The notes: generated by a model from the sequence alone, not told the origin. A stretch of 64,000 bases of DNA from Verrucosispora sp. WMMD573 (GCF_027497175.1 NZ_CP114901.1:6324001-6388000); one strand, 5' to 3'. Positions 1 to 9,723 are shown, counted from the stretch's first letter. Numbers and translations: made by a program.

Positions 1-2
1 AG

Positions 3-566
3 ACCCTGCACCTGAGTGTCCTGGTCGGCCGGGAAGCCACCGACATCCTGTTCATCGAGAGCAGCCAGTCGGTGCGGTTCACCTCGTCGGTCGGCAAGCG
101 AATGCCGCTGCACGCCAGCGCAGCCGGCAAGATCCTCCTCGCCTGGCGTCCGCCCGGTGATGTGGACGGGCTGTTGGACGCGACACTGCCCGCGTACACG
201 ACCGAGACGGTGACCGATCGCACGGAGCTGGACCAGCATCTGGCCGAGGTCCGTGACCGTGGTTACGCGGTCAACCTCGGCGAGCTGGATCCGTCGGTGC
301 GCTGCATCGCCGGACCGATCCGTGACCGCAACGGCCAAGTGGTCGCCGCGCTGAGCATGTCCGCCCCGGTGTTCCGCTTTCCAGACAACTCCGTCCACGC
401 GCTACAGGACCTGATGGCCAGGACCGTGCGGGCGATCAGCGACCAGATGAGCCTCAGCACCAACCGCAGCACGCTCAGCAGCCACGGCGATGCCGCGGGA
501 CCGATCAGCCACGACACACCGATCTCCCCGGCACCGGGGGTCGGAGCAGGAGGAAGGACAGCATGA
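3..566 (+). CDS. IclR-family transcriptional regulator, C-terminal part (5' end outside window)
   Basis: The open frame runs in from the left edge without a start, so the N-terminal winged helix is missing. The visible part matches the IclR effector-binding domain: a segment ending in RMPLHASAAGK, then RGYAVNLGELDPSVRCIAGPI and a DRNGQVVAALSMSAP strand. About 45 disordered residues follow. The stop overlaps the next start as ATGA (563-566), so it is translationally coupled to the beta-galactosidase gene. IclR proteins usually sense a small metabolite and control an adjacent catabolic operon. The inference here is that it controls the sugar operon to its right. The effector is unknown. Confidence 0.85.
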   Translation, partial: TLHLSVLVGREATDILFIESSQSVRFTSSVGKRMPLHASAAGKILLAWRPPGDVDGLLDATLPAYTTETVTDRTELDQHLAEVRDRGYAVNLGELDPSVRCIAGPIRDRNGQVVAALSMSAPVFRFPDNSVHALQDLMARTVRAISDQMSLSTNRSTLSSHGDAAGPISHDTPISPAPGVGAGGRTA

Positions 567-3055
567 CCAGCCGCGTCCGTATCGCCCGCAAGAGCATCCT
601 GATCGACGACGAACCGATCTACGTACGCTCCGGCGAACTCCCCTACTACCGCACCGACCCGGCAAGTTGGCGGCACCGTCTCGACGAGGCCCGCAACGCC
701 AATCTGAACTGTGTCGCCAGCTACATCCCCTGGGAGTGGCACGAGCCCACCGAGGGCACGCTCGACCTGGACGGCCGTACCCACCCCCAGCGTGACCTCG
801 TGCGCTACCTGGACCTGGTCGCCGACAGCGGGCTGCACCTGATGATCCGGCCCGGCCCGTTCATCAACTCGGAGTTCCGCTACGGCGGGCACCCGGCCTG
901 GGTCTTCGACAACCACCCACAGCTGTGGAGCCGCGACTCGGACGACAAGCCGGCGCTGTGGCGGGGACATGGCGTGCCGATTCCGGCCCAGTTGCACCCC
1001 GATTTCCTGTCCCTGGTGGACCGCTGGTACGAGCAGGTGGTACCGCTGCTGGCCCGGTACACCATCGGCAACGGCGGACCGATCGTGCTCAGCCAGCCGG
1101 ACAACGAGATGAACATCGCCTTCACCTACGGGCTGGGGCACTCCCTCTACGACACGCACTCCATCGGCGACGGCACCACGCCAGGGTTGTGGCAGCGCTG
1201 GTTGTTGGAGCGGTACGGCTCGGTCGAGGCGGTGGCCCGCCGCCACGGGCTCCGCGTGAGCGGCGTGGCCGAGTTGGCCCCGCCCCGTCGGGCGGCGGCG
1301 GACCCGGCCGGGCGGCGGCGGATCGCCGACTGGCTGGACTACAAGACCTGGTACATCTTCACCTACGCCAGCCACCTGGTGGACCGCTTTCGGGACCTCG
1401 GCCTTGATGTGCCGTTCACCATGAACGAGCCGGTCAACATGATGTTCAAGGGCGGCGACCACGCCGCGGCGTCGGACTTCTTCCGGCACGAGGAAGGCCA
1501 GTACTTCACCACCGGGCACCTCTACCTCACCGGCGGCGAGCAGGACCTGATCGGTGTGCCGACCACGCTGTACCGGCTGGAGCTGGTAAAGCTGCTGGAT
1601 CTCGCCGGGCCGACATTCGTCGCCGAACTCGCCTCCGGGTGGGTCGACCTGACCCGCAACCGGGCGCACTACAACTTCGACCTGCTGACCCGGCTGGCGC
1701 TCGGGCACGGTCTGGACGGCTACAACATCTACATGTTCTCCGGCGGGTACAACGCGCCGGGTTCAAACAACTACGGTCGGGACTACCACTGGAACGCACC
1801 GGTCCTACCTGACGGCACCCGGCACCCCACCTTCGACCGGCTGGCCCGCACCGGCGCGTGGATCTCCGGCTGGCAGCCGGAGTTGGTCGACACCGAGAAG
1901 GAGTTCGACTTCTACCTGGCGCTCTCCACAGACCTGGCTTACCAGGCCCGCTGGATGGACGAGGTCACCGTGCTCAGCCCCGGTAGCGACGACACCTTCG
2001 GGTACGCGACCGTGGCGACCAAGGCCAGCCACGACGCGTACGACGGAGTCGACGGCGTGATCCGGATCATGACCGAGTTCAACGCCCACTTCACGTTCCT
2101 CAACCCGTACCACCCGCCGCAACGGCCGATCGCCGACCGCCCGATCGTGGTGCCGACCAGCGGCCGGCTGCCCCGGCAGGGCTTTGACCTGCTGCGCCGG
2201 CAACTGGAGGCCGGGCAGACGGTGGTGTTCTTCCCGACCGTGCCGACCATGGACCTCGACAGTGAGCCGGCCACCGATTTTCTGCGGTTCACCGGGCTGG
2301 ACCAGGTCACCGAGACCGAGGTCCCGATCCCGGGCATGGAGCCGGGGCGGACCCGGTTCCTGACCATCGACGGCACCGGCGACGGCGACGCCGGGATCCC
2401 GGAGGTGGCCGTCGACCGGGGGCTGCGGACGTTCGCCGGCATCGGCGATGACGCCGAGGTGCTGGCCACCCACGAAGGCCAGCCGGTGATCTTCAGCAAG
2501 CCGGCCGGTCGCGGCCGGGTGCTCGTGATGGGTGTCTACCCGTCCTACCTGACCCGCGACAGTCAGGACTTCTTCCGTACCGTCCTGCTCGACGCCGCCG
2601 GGGTGCGCCGCCGGGTCAGCACCACCGGGGAGCGGTTGCACGCGGTGCTACGTCGCCGGCCCGATTCTCCAGCAAAGCTCGTCACCGTCGCCAACGTCGC
2701 GGGTGGTGACGGCATCGGCCGGGTCACCGTCGCGCTCGACGGCGAGCCTCCGGTCACCTTCCCGCGCGTCGGTGAGCTGACGGTCGACCCGAAGAGCATC
2801 TACCAGCTCTGGCTCGATCTGGATCTCGGGTACACGCGGATGCTCTATGCGACGACCGAGCTGACCCCGACGAACACCGAACGGACCGAGTTCGCCGCCC
2901 GTGGTGACCGGCTCGCACCCGTGGAGTTGGCGTTCGACCGGCCGACCAGCGGGTCGTGGAACGGCCAGTCGTTCCGCTCCGAGCCGGTGGACGACCTGCA
3001 CGTGGTGTCGCTACGCCACCACGACGGCACGGCCACCCTGCACCTCGACAAGTGA
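563..3055 (+). CDS. Glycoside hydrolase family 35 beta-galactosidase
   Basis: The 830-residue protein has a GH35 TIM-barrel N-terminal half: SGELPYYR, then NLNCVASYIPWEWHEP and LMIRPGPFINSEF near residues 25-110. The likely acid/base is E182 (in QPDNEMN) and the likely nucleophile is E355 (in VAELASGW), by analogy with the family's two glutamates. The C-terminal half is beta-rich and looks like the accessory domains. No signal peptide is visible, so it should act in the cytoplasm on an imported galactoside. It overlaps the IclR gene by four bases, and an importer lies downstream, which fits an uptake-then-hydrolysis route. The exact substrate cannot be read from the sequence. Confidence 0.9.
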   Translation: MTSRVRIARKSILIDDEPIYVRSGELPYYRTDPASWRHRLDEARNANLNCVASYIPWEWHEPTEGTLDLDGRTHPQRDLVRYLDLVADSGLHLMIRPGPFINSEFRYGGHPAWVFDNHPQLWSRDSDDKPALWRGHGVPIPAQLHPDFLSLVDRWYEQVVPLLARYTIGNGGPIVLSQPDNEMNIAFTYGLGHSLYDTHSIGDGTTPGLWQRWLLERYGSVEAVARRHGLRVSGVAELAPPRRAAADPAGRRRIADWLDYKTWYIFTYASHLVDRFRDLGLDVPFTMNEPVNMMFKGGDHAAASDFFRHEEGQYFTTGHLYLTGGEQDLIGVPTTLYRLELVKLLDLAGPTFVAELASGWVDLTRNRAHYNFDLLTRLALGHGLDGYNIYMFSGGYNAPGSNNYGRDYHWNAPVLPDGTRHPTFDRLARTGAWISGWQPELVDTEKEFDFYLALSTDLAYQARWMDEVTVLSPGSDDTFGYATVATKASHDAYDGVDGVIRIMTEFNAHFTFLNPYHPPQRPIADRPIVVPTSGRLPRQGFDLLRRQLEAGQTVVFFPTVPTMDLDSEPATDFLRFTGLDQVTETEVPIPGMEPGRTRFLTIDGTGDGDAGIPEVAVDRGLRTFAGIGDDAEVLATHEGQPVIFSKPAGRGRVLVMGVYPSYLTRDSQDFFRTVLLDAAGVRRRVSTTGERLHAVLRRRPDSPAKLVTVANVAGGDGIGRVTVALDGEPPVTFPRVGELTVDPKSIYQLWLDLDLGYTRMLYATTELTPTNTERTEFAARGDRLAPVELAFDRPTSGSWNGQSFRSEPVDDLHVVSLRHHDGTATLHLDK

Positions 3056-3116
3056 CCCGTCAGCAGTTCGACACCTGACCACGACGAACTAGACAGAAAG
3101 GCCGGAGGGCACCGCC

Positions 3117-3890
3117 ATGTCCCACGACATCATCGACGTCCACGCGCATATCGGCATCAGCTCTACTCTCGCGGTCGCCGGCAACGCGGAGGATGTGCTC
3201 CGGAAAATGGACGACAACGGCATCTCGCAGGCCGTCATCTCACCCATTCCCGGATACGAGGATCCGAAAGGCATCGCAGATTCTGCGACGCAGAACGACA
3301 ATATCGCCCAGGCGGTGCGCAAGTGGCCGGACCGCTTTCCGCGCGGCCTCGGCGTGGTGGAGCCACGGCACGGCGCACCCGCTCTCGACGAGGTGGACCG
3401 GGCAGTCGAGGGTCTCGGTCTGCACGGACTCATGTTCCACAACGACTTCGCCGGCCTGCCGCTGGACCATCCGTCGATGTTCTCCATCCTGGAACGTCTG
3501 GCCAGATACGACGGTCAGGTGGTGCAGGCGCACACCGCCCAGCACTCGATCCTGGAGGCGCCGTTCCAACTCGGCAAGCTCGCTGCGGCGTTCCCGTCGG
3601 TGACGTTCGTCAACGCTCACCCGATGATGGACACCACCCACCTGTCGGCGAGCATCGATCTCGCCTCGCGGGCACCGAACATGGTCTTCGACACCTGCAT
3701 CTCGCATCACCACCTGTGGCCCATCGAGAAGGCTGTCGCCGGCATCGGCGAGGACCGCCTGCTGTTCGGCAGCGACAACCCCTATTTCGACCATTCGATC
3801 GACATCGACATCATTAATCACTCCTCCGTATCCGACGCAGTGAAGCAGAAAATTTTCGCCGGAAACGCCCGACGCGTTTTCCGCCTTTGA
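3117..3890 (+). CDS. Amidohydrolase-2 family metal-dependent hydrolase
   Basis: The 257-residue protein starts with the metal-binding DVHAH motif (D7, H9, H11). Conserved histidines follow in QAHTAQ and NAHPMMD, and it ends with LLFGSDNPYFD, the family's C-terminal aspartate region. Amidohydrolase-2 proteins hydrolyse lactones or decarboxylate and hydrate small acids and aromatics. In a sugar operon a lactonase-like role is plausible but is inference only. A purine-rich site (ggaggg, about 10 bases upstream) supports the ATG. It sits 61 bp after the beta-galactosidase gene and 23 bp before the lipoprotein gene, so probably within one operon. Confidence 0.85.
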   Translation: MSHDIIDVHAHIGISSTLAVAGNAEDVLRKMDDNGISQAVISPIPGYEDPKGIADSATQNDNIAQAVRKWPDRFPRGLGVVEPRHGAPALDEVDRAVEGLGLHGLMFHNDFAGLPLDHPSMFSILERLARYDGQVVQAHTAQHSILEAPFQLGKLAAAFPSVTFVNAHPMMDTTHLSASIDLASRAPNMVFDTCISHHHLWPIEKAVAGIGEDRLLFGSDNPYFDHSIDIDIINHSSVSDAVKQKIFAGNARRVFRL

Positions 3891-3913
3891 AAAGCGCGCA
3901 AAGGGAGGTAGTC

Positions 3914-5194
3914 ATGAAACGGAACATCACACGTGCGGCGCGGATGGTCGCCGCGGCCACGGCGGTCACTCTGGTGGCCACCGCCTGCGGTAGCGGCGGC
4001 GGCTCCGACTCGGACAACCCGTACGACGGGGTCACGCTGCGATTCCTGCGCCACGCCGGTTACGACGCCGAGCTGATGCAGGAGAAGCTGGCCGACTTCA
4101 CCGCCGAGACCGGCATCGAGGTCGAGATGGACACGGTCCCCTACTCCGACCTGCACAACAAGCAGGTGCTGGAGCTCTCCGGCGGGGGCGGCTCGTACGA
4201 CGTCACCGCGGTGCCTGACTTCTGGCTCGGGGAGTACCAGGCCGCGGGCTGGCTGCGCCCGCTGGACGACTACCTCGCCGACGAGGATCTGTACGACCCT
4301 GACTTCGACATCGACGGCATCCCGGACGCGCTGCTGGAGGCGAACCGGGTGGACGGGCAGTTGCTCGCCCTTCCGTGGAAGTTCAACACGCTGATCATGT
4401 TCTACCGCAGCGACCTCATCGAGCAGCCTCCGGTGGACTGGGACGCCTGGCTGGCGTCGGCACGGGCCGCCAGCGGCGACGGCGTGTCCGGGGTCGGCCT
4501 GAGCCTGGCACCTGCGTCGTTCACCGAACTGTTCATGGATCTCGTAGTGCTCAACGGCGGCCAGTTCCTCAACGACGAGGGCACCGAGGCGGCGTTCAAC
4601 TCGGCGGAAGGCGTGGCCGCGCTGGAGTTCCTGCGCGAGCTGACCGGTGTGTCGCCGCAGGGTTACCTCAACCGCACCTACGACGACAACGCCGCGCTGA
4701 TGGCGCAGGGCGCCACCGCCACCGACCTGCTGGTGCCGTACCAGGCAAGCGTCGTCGAGGGCGACGACTCGCAGGTGGCCGGCGACATCGGCTACGCCAC
4801 CCTGCCGCCGGCCACCGCCGGCGAGCCCAGCACCTCCAAGCTGAACACGTGGGCGCTGGCGGTCACCGCCGGCAGCCCGAACCCGGAGGCGGCCTACCAG
4901 CTCGTCCAGTACCTGATGTCACCTGACCTGGTGGAGTGGATGACCACCAGCGCCGACGGCGCGATCGTGCCGGCCCGTGCCGACCTGCTGACGCGCCTGC
5001 AGGATCAGTATCCATCGTTCGCGTCGGCCGAGCAGGCGGCCCAGAACGCCTGGTCGTATCCGAAACTACCGGAGATCTCGTCGATCGAGAACCTCATCGC
5101 GACCGAGTTGCAGGCCACCCTGGCCGGCGGCGGTTCGGCGCAGGCCGGCCTCGACGCGGCAGCCGCCGCAGTCAACCGGGAACTGGATTCGTAA
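3914..5194 (+). CDS. Sugar ABC transporter substrate-binding lipoprotein
   Basis: Family 1 extracellular solute-binding protein of 426 residues. The start at 3914 is chosen over an upstream in-frame ATG at 3887 because GGGAGG lies at 3903-3908 and the signal peptide then begins properly with MKRN. The lipobox VATAC places the lipidated cysteine at C25. The body has the usual features of oligosaccharide binders, including a late LNTWALAVTAGSPNPEAAYQLV segment. The mature protein should sit on the outer face of the membrane and deliver sugar to the two permeases that follow (2 bp to the next gene). No ATPase gene is present in the operon, so a shared MsiK-type ATPase is likely. Confidence 0.92.
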   Translation: MKRNITRAARMVAAATAVTLVATACGSGGGSDSDNPYDGVTLRFLRHAGYDAELMQEKLADFTAETGIEVEMDTVPYSDLHNKQVLELSGGGGSYDVTAVPDFWLGEYQAAGWLRPLDDYLADEDLYDPDFDIDGIPDALLEANRVDGQLLALPWKFNTLIMFYRSDLIEQPPVDWDAWLASARAASGDGVSGVGLSLAPASFTELFMDLVVLNGGQFLNDEGTEAAFNSAEGVAALEFLRELTGVSPQGYLNRTYDDNAALMAQGATATDLLVPYQASVVEGDDSQVAGDIGYATLPPATAGEPSTSKLNTWALAVTAGSPNPEAAYQLVQYLMSPDLVEWMTTSADGAIVPARADLLTRLQDQYPSFASAEQAAQNAWSYPKLPEISSIENLIATELQATLAGGGSAQAGLDAAAAAVNRELDS

Positions 5195-5196
5195 CC

Positions 5197-6138
5197 ATGC
5201 CCGCCGCGCTCACGCGTCGTGCGCGTGCCGCCGCCCCGCCACCGGTCACCACGTCCGGGGCGCGGCGGCGGCCCGCCCGCCGATTCCGCTTCTCGACCGG
5301 GCACCTGTACGTACTGCCGGCGTTCCTGGTGGTCGGTGTGGTCAGTCTGTTCCCCCTGCTGTACACCCTGTGGCTGAGCACCCGCAACCACGAACTGATC
5401 AGCCAGAACCGGGACTTCGCCGGGTGGGAAAACTATCGGGCGGTGCTGGCCGACCCGGCAGTGCGCTCGGCAGCGGTCAACACGACGGTCTACACGGTCA
5501 GCACGGTGCTGCTGTCGCTGCTGTTCGGCCTGCTGCTGGCAATGCTGGTCAACCAGATCGGCTGGGGTAGGCGGATCTTCCGGACCGCCTTCTTCATGCC
5601 GATGCTGATGGCGCCGGCGGTGGTCGGGGTGATGTGGCGGTTCCTCTTCAACGATCAGGTGGGCCTGGTCACGCTGATCGGCGATGCCGTCGGATACAAC
5701 GGCAGTTGGCTGGGCAATCCGACGATGGCCATGGTCGCCATCATCGTGGTCGACGTCTGGCAGTGGACACCGTTCGTGTTCATGCTCCTGCTGGCCGGCT
5801 TGGAGGCGGCGCCGGGGGAACCCGTCGAGGCGGCCCGCATCGACGGAGCCAACGCCTGGCAGATCTTCCGCAACGTCACCCTGCCGGCGATCATGCCGTT
5901 GATCGTAATCGCCCTGCTGTTCCGCTTCACCTGGGCGTTCCGGGGCTTCGACCACGTCTACACGATGACCCAGGGTGGCCCCGGCGGCGCGACCGAGTTG
6001 CTGTCGCTGGCCGTGTGGCGCAGGGCGTTCGTCAATCTCGACTTCGGCCAGAGTTCGGCCATCGCCATGCTCATGTTCTTGCTGATGACCGCCATCGCCA
6101 TCGGGCTGATGCGCAGCACCCGGACGGATCGGGGGTGA
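5197..6138 (+). CDS. Sugar ABC transporter permease (MalF/UgpA type)
   Basis: The start is the ATG at 5197, two bases after the preceding stop. The longer upstream frame only overlaps the lipoprotein gene. The product has 313 residues with a basic cytosolic N-terminus (about 40 residues) and about six membrane segments. The EAA loop (EAARIDGANAWQIFRNVTLP) contacts the ATPase. It forms the channel with the next gene product. The substrate is inferred to be a galactose-containing saccharide from the neighbouring GH35 gene. Confidence 0.9.
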   Translation: MPAALTRRARAAAPPPVTTSGARRRPARRFRFSTGHLYVLPAFLVVGVVSLFPLLYTLWLSTRNHELISQNRDFAGWENYRAVLADPAVRSAAVNTTVYTVSTVLLSLLFGLLLAMLVNQIGWGRRIFRTAFFMPMLMAPAVVGVMWRFLFNDQVGLVTLIGDAVGYNGSWLGNPTMAMVAIIVVDVWQWTPFVFMLLLAGLEAAPGEPVEAARIDGANAWQIFRNVTLPAIMPLIVIALLFRFTWAFRGFDHVYTMTQGGPGGATELLSLAVWRRAFVNLDFGQSSAIAMLMFLLMTAIAIGLMRSTRTDRG

Positions 6139-6142
6139 TTCG

Positions 6143-7036
6143 ATGACCACGACGACCATGCCGTCGCCGCCGCTGGGGCAGGCCGGTCCGACCGGCGGCA
6201 ACCGGCGACCGAACCGACGCCGGACGACCATCACCGTCGTCAAGTACGCGCTCGTGACGCTCCTGGCAGTCGGATATCTGGTGCCCATCTACTGGATCCT
6301 GATGACCTCGTTCAAGAGCCGCACCGAGGCGTACGAGATCCCGCCACGGATCTTCGTGGCCCCGGACTGGACCAACTACGTCGCCTACCTCAGCCAGTCG
6401 CGGGTGGTGTCGTTCCTGACGAACAGCCTGGTCATCACCGGCACGTCGACGTTGATCACGATGGTGCTGGGGGTGCTGGCGGCCTATGGTCTGGCCCGGT
6501 TGCGTCCGTCGGGCAGCGCGACGATCAGCTTCCTGTTCCTGTCCACCCGGTTCGTGCCGCCGATCAGCACGGTGGTGCCACTGTTTCTCGGTCTGAAGGC
6601 GCTGGAGGTGTTCGACACCCGATTCAGCATGATCATCATTTACTCGGCGATGAACATCCCGTACGCGGTGTGGATGATGCACGGCTTCTTCCAAGACCTG
6701 CCGGTCGAGGTGGAGGAGGCGGCCTGGGTGGACGGTTGTTCCCGGCTCGCTGCGCTATGGCGGGTGGTGCTGCCGATGTCGTCCGGTGGACTGGCCGCGA
6801 CCAGCGTTCTGGTCGGGATGTTCGCCTGGAACGAGTTCCTGTACGCGCTGATGTTAACCAGCCGCGAGGCCAACACGTTGCCACTGTCGATGACCGCGTT
6901 CCTCGGTGAACAGGGCACCGACTGGGGCGGCATGGCCGCCGCCGGCACCCTGATCATGATTCCAGCCCTGATCTTCTCGATCTTCGTGCAGAAGCAGATG
7001 GCCCGTGGCCTGAGCTTCGGCGCGGTCAAGGGCTGA
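6143..7036 (+). CDS. Sugar ABC transporter permease (MalG type)
   Basis: The 297-residue partner permease has about six membrane segments and an EAA loop (EEAAWVDGCSRLAALWRVVLP). It ends with the family's typical KQMARGLSFGAVKG tail. It begins four bases after the preceding permease, a classic MalF-MalG arrangement. The N-terminus has about 28 polar, proline-rich residues before the first membrane helix. It completes the importer encoded with the lipoprotein at 3914. Confidence 0.92.
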   Translation: MTTTTMPSPPLGQAGPTGGNRRPNRRRTTITVVKYALVTLLAVGYLVPIYWILMTSFKSRTEAYEIPPRIFVAPDWTNYVAYLSQSRVVSFLTNSLVITGTSTLITMVLGVLAAYGLARLRPSGSATISFLFLSTRFVPPISTVVPLFLGLKALEVFDTRFSMIIIYSAMNIPYAVWMMHGFFQDLPVEVEEAAWVDGCSRLAALWRVVLPMSSGGLAATSVLVGMFAWNEFLYALMLTSREANTLPLSMTAFLGEQGTDWGGMAAAGTLIMIPALIFSIFVQKQMARGLSFGAVKG

Positions 7037-7065
7037 GCATGTCGCAACAAGCGGGGAGACACACG

Positions 7066-8238
7066 ATGAAGATCCGTTCGGCCGTGCTGCGGCACACCAC
7101 GTCGCAGCGGCCATACCGTGACAGCGCACCTGTCACGGTCGAAGAGCTGACACTCGGCGCTCCGCGCCCAGGGGAACTACTGGTCGCGGTACAGGCCGCC
7201 GGCCTCTGCCATTCGGATCTGTCGGTGGTGGACGGCAACCGGGTACGCCCACTACCGATGGCGCTCGGCCACGAAGCGGTCGGTGTCGTCGCTCGGGTCG
7301 GCCCCGGTGTCACCGACGTCAGTCCCGGCGACCACGTGGTGCTGGTGTTCGTGCCCAGTTGCGGGCGCTGCCGGCAATGCGCGGCCGGGCGGGCGGCGCT
7401 GTGCGCCCGGGGTGCGGCAGCCAACGCCGCCGGAGAACTACTGCACGGCCCGCCGCTGTTAGCGGATCACACCGGCACCCCGGTACGCCATCAGTTGGGC
7501 GTGTCGGCCTTTGCCGACCACGTGGTCGTGGCGCGCGAGTCGGCGGTGGTGATCGACCCGGACGTGCCGTTCGAGGTGGCCGCGATGTTCGGCTGCGCGG
7601 TGCTGACCGGGGCCGGTGCGGCATTGCACACCGCCGCCGTACGCCCTGGCGAGGCGGTCGCGGTGTACGGGCTCGGCGGTGTCGGGCTGTCCGCGGTGAT
7701 GGGCGCCCGGCTCGCCGGTGCCGATCCGATCGTCGCCGTCGACCCGGTACCGGCCAAGCGGGAGGTCGCCCTACAGGTCGGCGCCACCGTCGCGGTGGAC
7801 CCGGCCGACGCAGCGGCGCTGATCGCCGGGCTACCAGAGGGCGGAGTCGACGTGGCGGTCGAGACGGCCGGCAGCGCCGGCGTGCTGGACGCCTGCCTCG
7901 CGGCGCTCGTCCGCGGCGGCCGGGCCGTCGCCGTCGGCCTGCCCCACCCGGACAGTCGTCTCGGCACCTCGGCGCTGGCCTTCGCCGGCGAGGGCAAGCA
8001 GCTGCTCGGCTCCTACCTCGGCGACTGCGTGCCACAGCGGGACATTCCACGTTTCCTGGCGCTGTGGCGCGCCGGTCGGCTGCCCGTCGAGAAACTGCAC
8101 ACCGCGACGCTGACCCTTGATGACATCAACCAGGCGTTGGACGACCTCGCCGACGGCCGGGCCATCCGGCAACTGCTGCGCTTCGGGGCGAGCTGCGACT
8201 CGGCCGACGCCGCGACACCGGCGAAGACGGAGGACTGA
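7066..8238 (+). CDS. Zinc-dependent alcohol dehydrogenase (MDR family)
   Basis: Medium-chain dehydrogenase of 390 residues. The start at 7066 is favoured by GGGGAG at 7053-7058, seven bases upstream; an in-frame ATG at 7039 would add nine poorly conserved residues. The catalytic zinc ligands are likely C48 (LCHSD) and H69 (GHEAVG). The structural zinc set is C99, C102, C105 and C113. The NAD site is YGLGGVGLSAVMG. It probably oxidises an alcohol to an aldehyde for the next enzyme, whose gene starts three bases after this stop. The pairing suggests alcohol to aldehyde to acid oxidation of a product of the operon. The substrate is not identifiable. Confidence 0.9.
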   Translation: MKIRSAVLRHTTSQRPYRDSAPVTVEELTLGAPRPGELLVAVQAAGLCHSDLSVVDGNRVRPLPMALGHEAVGVVARVGPGVTDVSPGDHVVLVFVPSCGRCRQCAAGRAALCARGAAANAAGELLHGPPLLADHTGTPVRHQLGVSAFADHVVVARESAVVIDPDVPFEVAAMFGCAVLTGAGAALHTAAVRPGEAVAVYGLGGVGLSAVMGARLAGADPIVAVDPVPAKREVALQVGATVAVDPADAAALIAGLPEGGVDVAVETAGSAGVLDACLAALVRGGRAVAVGLPHPDSRLGTSALAFAGEGKQLLGSYLGDCVPQRDIPRFLALWRAGRLPVEKLHTATLTLDDINQALDDLADGRAIRQLLRFGASCDSADAATPAKTED

Positions 8239-8241
8239 CTC

Positions 8242-9705
8242 GTGTCCACATCCACTCTCACCACAGAACTCCTGGACCGTCTTCCCGGTCAACTACTCAT
8301 CGGCGGGCAGTGGCGGGACGGATCCGGCGGCATCTTCGACGTGGTCGATCCGGCCACCGGTCAACCTCTGCGGTCGGTCGCCGACGCCACTGCGGCCGAC
8401 GCCCTCGACGCGCTGGACGCCGCCGCGGCGGCGCAGTCGAGCTGGGCGGCGACTCCGGCCCGCCAGCGGGCGGAGATTCTCCGCCGAGCGTACGAGCTGA
8501 TGCGCGACCGCGCCGAGCAACTCGCCCTGCTGGCCACGCTGGAGATGGGCAAGCCACTGGTCGAGTCACGGGCCGAGGTGGCCTATGCGGCCGAGTTCTT
8601 CCGCTGGTTCTCCGAGGAGGCGTCCCGGATTGAGGGCGACTTCCGTCGCACCCCCGAGGGCACACACCGGATCCTGGTGATGCGCCAACCGGTCGGCCCC
8701 AGCCTGCTGATCACTCCGTGGAACTTTCCGCTGGCGATGCCGACCCGCAAGATTGCCCCGGCACTCGCCGCCGGCTGCACCACGGTGCTCAAACCGGCGG
8801 AGGAGACTCCGTTGTGTGCGCTGGCGATCGCCGAGATCCTGGTCGAAGCCGGCCTGCCCCCCGGGGTGCTGAACGTGGTGACCGCTGCGGACCCGGCACC
8901 GGTCAGCGCGGCACTGATGAACGACGCCCGGCTGCGCAAGGTGTCGTTCACCGGCTCCACGCCCGTCGGATCCCACCTGCTGCGGACCGCCGCCGACCGG
9001 GTGCTACGGGTGTCACTGGAGCTGGGTGGCAACGCACCGTTCATCGTCTTCGACGATGCCGACCTGGACGACGCGGTGGCCGGGGCGATGGCGGCGAAGA
9101 TGCGCAACATCGGCGAGGCGTGCACGGCGGCGAATCGGTTCTTCGTCGCCGAGCCGGTGGCTGAGGAGTTCGTCCGCCGTCTGGCGCAGCGCATGTCGGA
9201 GTTGGCGATCGGTCCCGGCATCGACCCGCGGTCGCAGGTCGGACCACTGATCAATGCCGTGGGACGCGACAAGGTCGCCGGCCTGGTCGACGACGCACTC
9301 GCTCGGGGCGCGACGCCGGTGCTCGAAGGCGGTCCGATGCCCGGCGCCGGGTTCTTCTTCGCCCCGACAGTGCTTACCGGTATCTCGCCGGACTCCCGGC
9401 TACTGACCGAGGAGATTTTCGGCCCGGTCGCTCCCGTGTTGACCTTTCGTGACGAGGATGAGGTCATCGCTGCCGCCAATGACACTGATTTCGGCTTGCT
9501 GGCCTACGTGTACACCGCCGACCTGCGCAGGTCGCTGCGGGTGGCGGAGCGGTTGGAGGTCGGCATGGTCGGCCTCAACCAGGGGGTGGTGTCCAACGCG
9601 GCGGCACCCTTCGGTGGGATCAAGCTCTCCGGCCTCGGTCGGGAGGGCGGTCGTGATGGTATCGAGGAGTACCTGGAGACAAAGTACGTCGGCATGGCCG
9701 AGTAA
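8242..9705 (+). CDS. NAD(P)-dependent aldehyde dehydrogenase, succinate-semialdehyde dehydrogenase-like
   Basis: The 487-residue protein starts with GTG three bases after the alcohol dehydrogenase stop. It carries the ALDH signatures: cofactor-binding TPWNFPLAMPTRK, general base E260 in LELGGNAPF and nucleophile C294 in GEACTAANR. The C-terminal NAAAPFGGIKLSGLGREGG is typical of the GabD-type subgroup. It is the last gene of the operon. It may not act on succinate semialdehyde; in this context any short polar aldehyde is possible. Confidence 0.9.
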   Translation: MSTSTLTTELLDRLPGQLLIGGQWRDGSGGIFDVVDPATGQPLRSVADATAADALDALDAAAAAQSSWAATPARQRAEILRRAYELMRDRAEQLALLATLEMGKPLVESRAEVAYAAEFFRWFSEEASRIEGDFRRTPEGTHRILVMRQPVGPSLLITPWNFPLAMPTRKIAPALAAGCTTVLKPAEETPLCALAIAEILVEAGLPPGVLNVVTAADPAPVSAALMNDARLRKVSFTGSTPVGSHLLRTAADRVLRVSLELGGNAPFIVFDDADLDDAVAGAMAAKMRNIGEACTAANRFFVAEPVAEEFVRRLAQRMSELAIGPGIDPRSQVGPLINAVGRDKVAGLVDDALARGATPVLEGGPMPGAGFFFAPTVLTGISPDSRLLTEEIFGPVAPVLTFRDEDEVIAAANDTDFGLLAYVYTADLRRSLRVAERLEVGMVGLNQGVVSNAAAPFGGIKLSGLGREGGRDGIEEYLETKYVGMAE

Positions 9706-9706
9706 C

Positions 9707-9723
9707 GCGACCGGCCCGGTCGC
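9707..9723. terminator. Hairpin between convergent genes
   Basis: An 8-bp perfect inverted repeat (GCGACCGG / CCGGTCGC) with one central base begins two bases after the aldehyde dehydrogenase stop. It has no U tract, which is common for terminators in very GC-rich genomes. It could stop the long sugar operon before the minus-strand gene ending at 9833. Confidence 0.45.

Noticed and set aside
263..1708. Long minus-strand open frame opposite the beta-galactosidase gene
   Set aside because: It is a GC-bias shadow: low-complexity V/P/G/R-rich translation and no ribosome site, while the plus strand has a clear GH35 protein.
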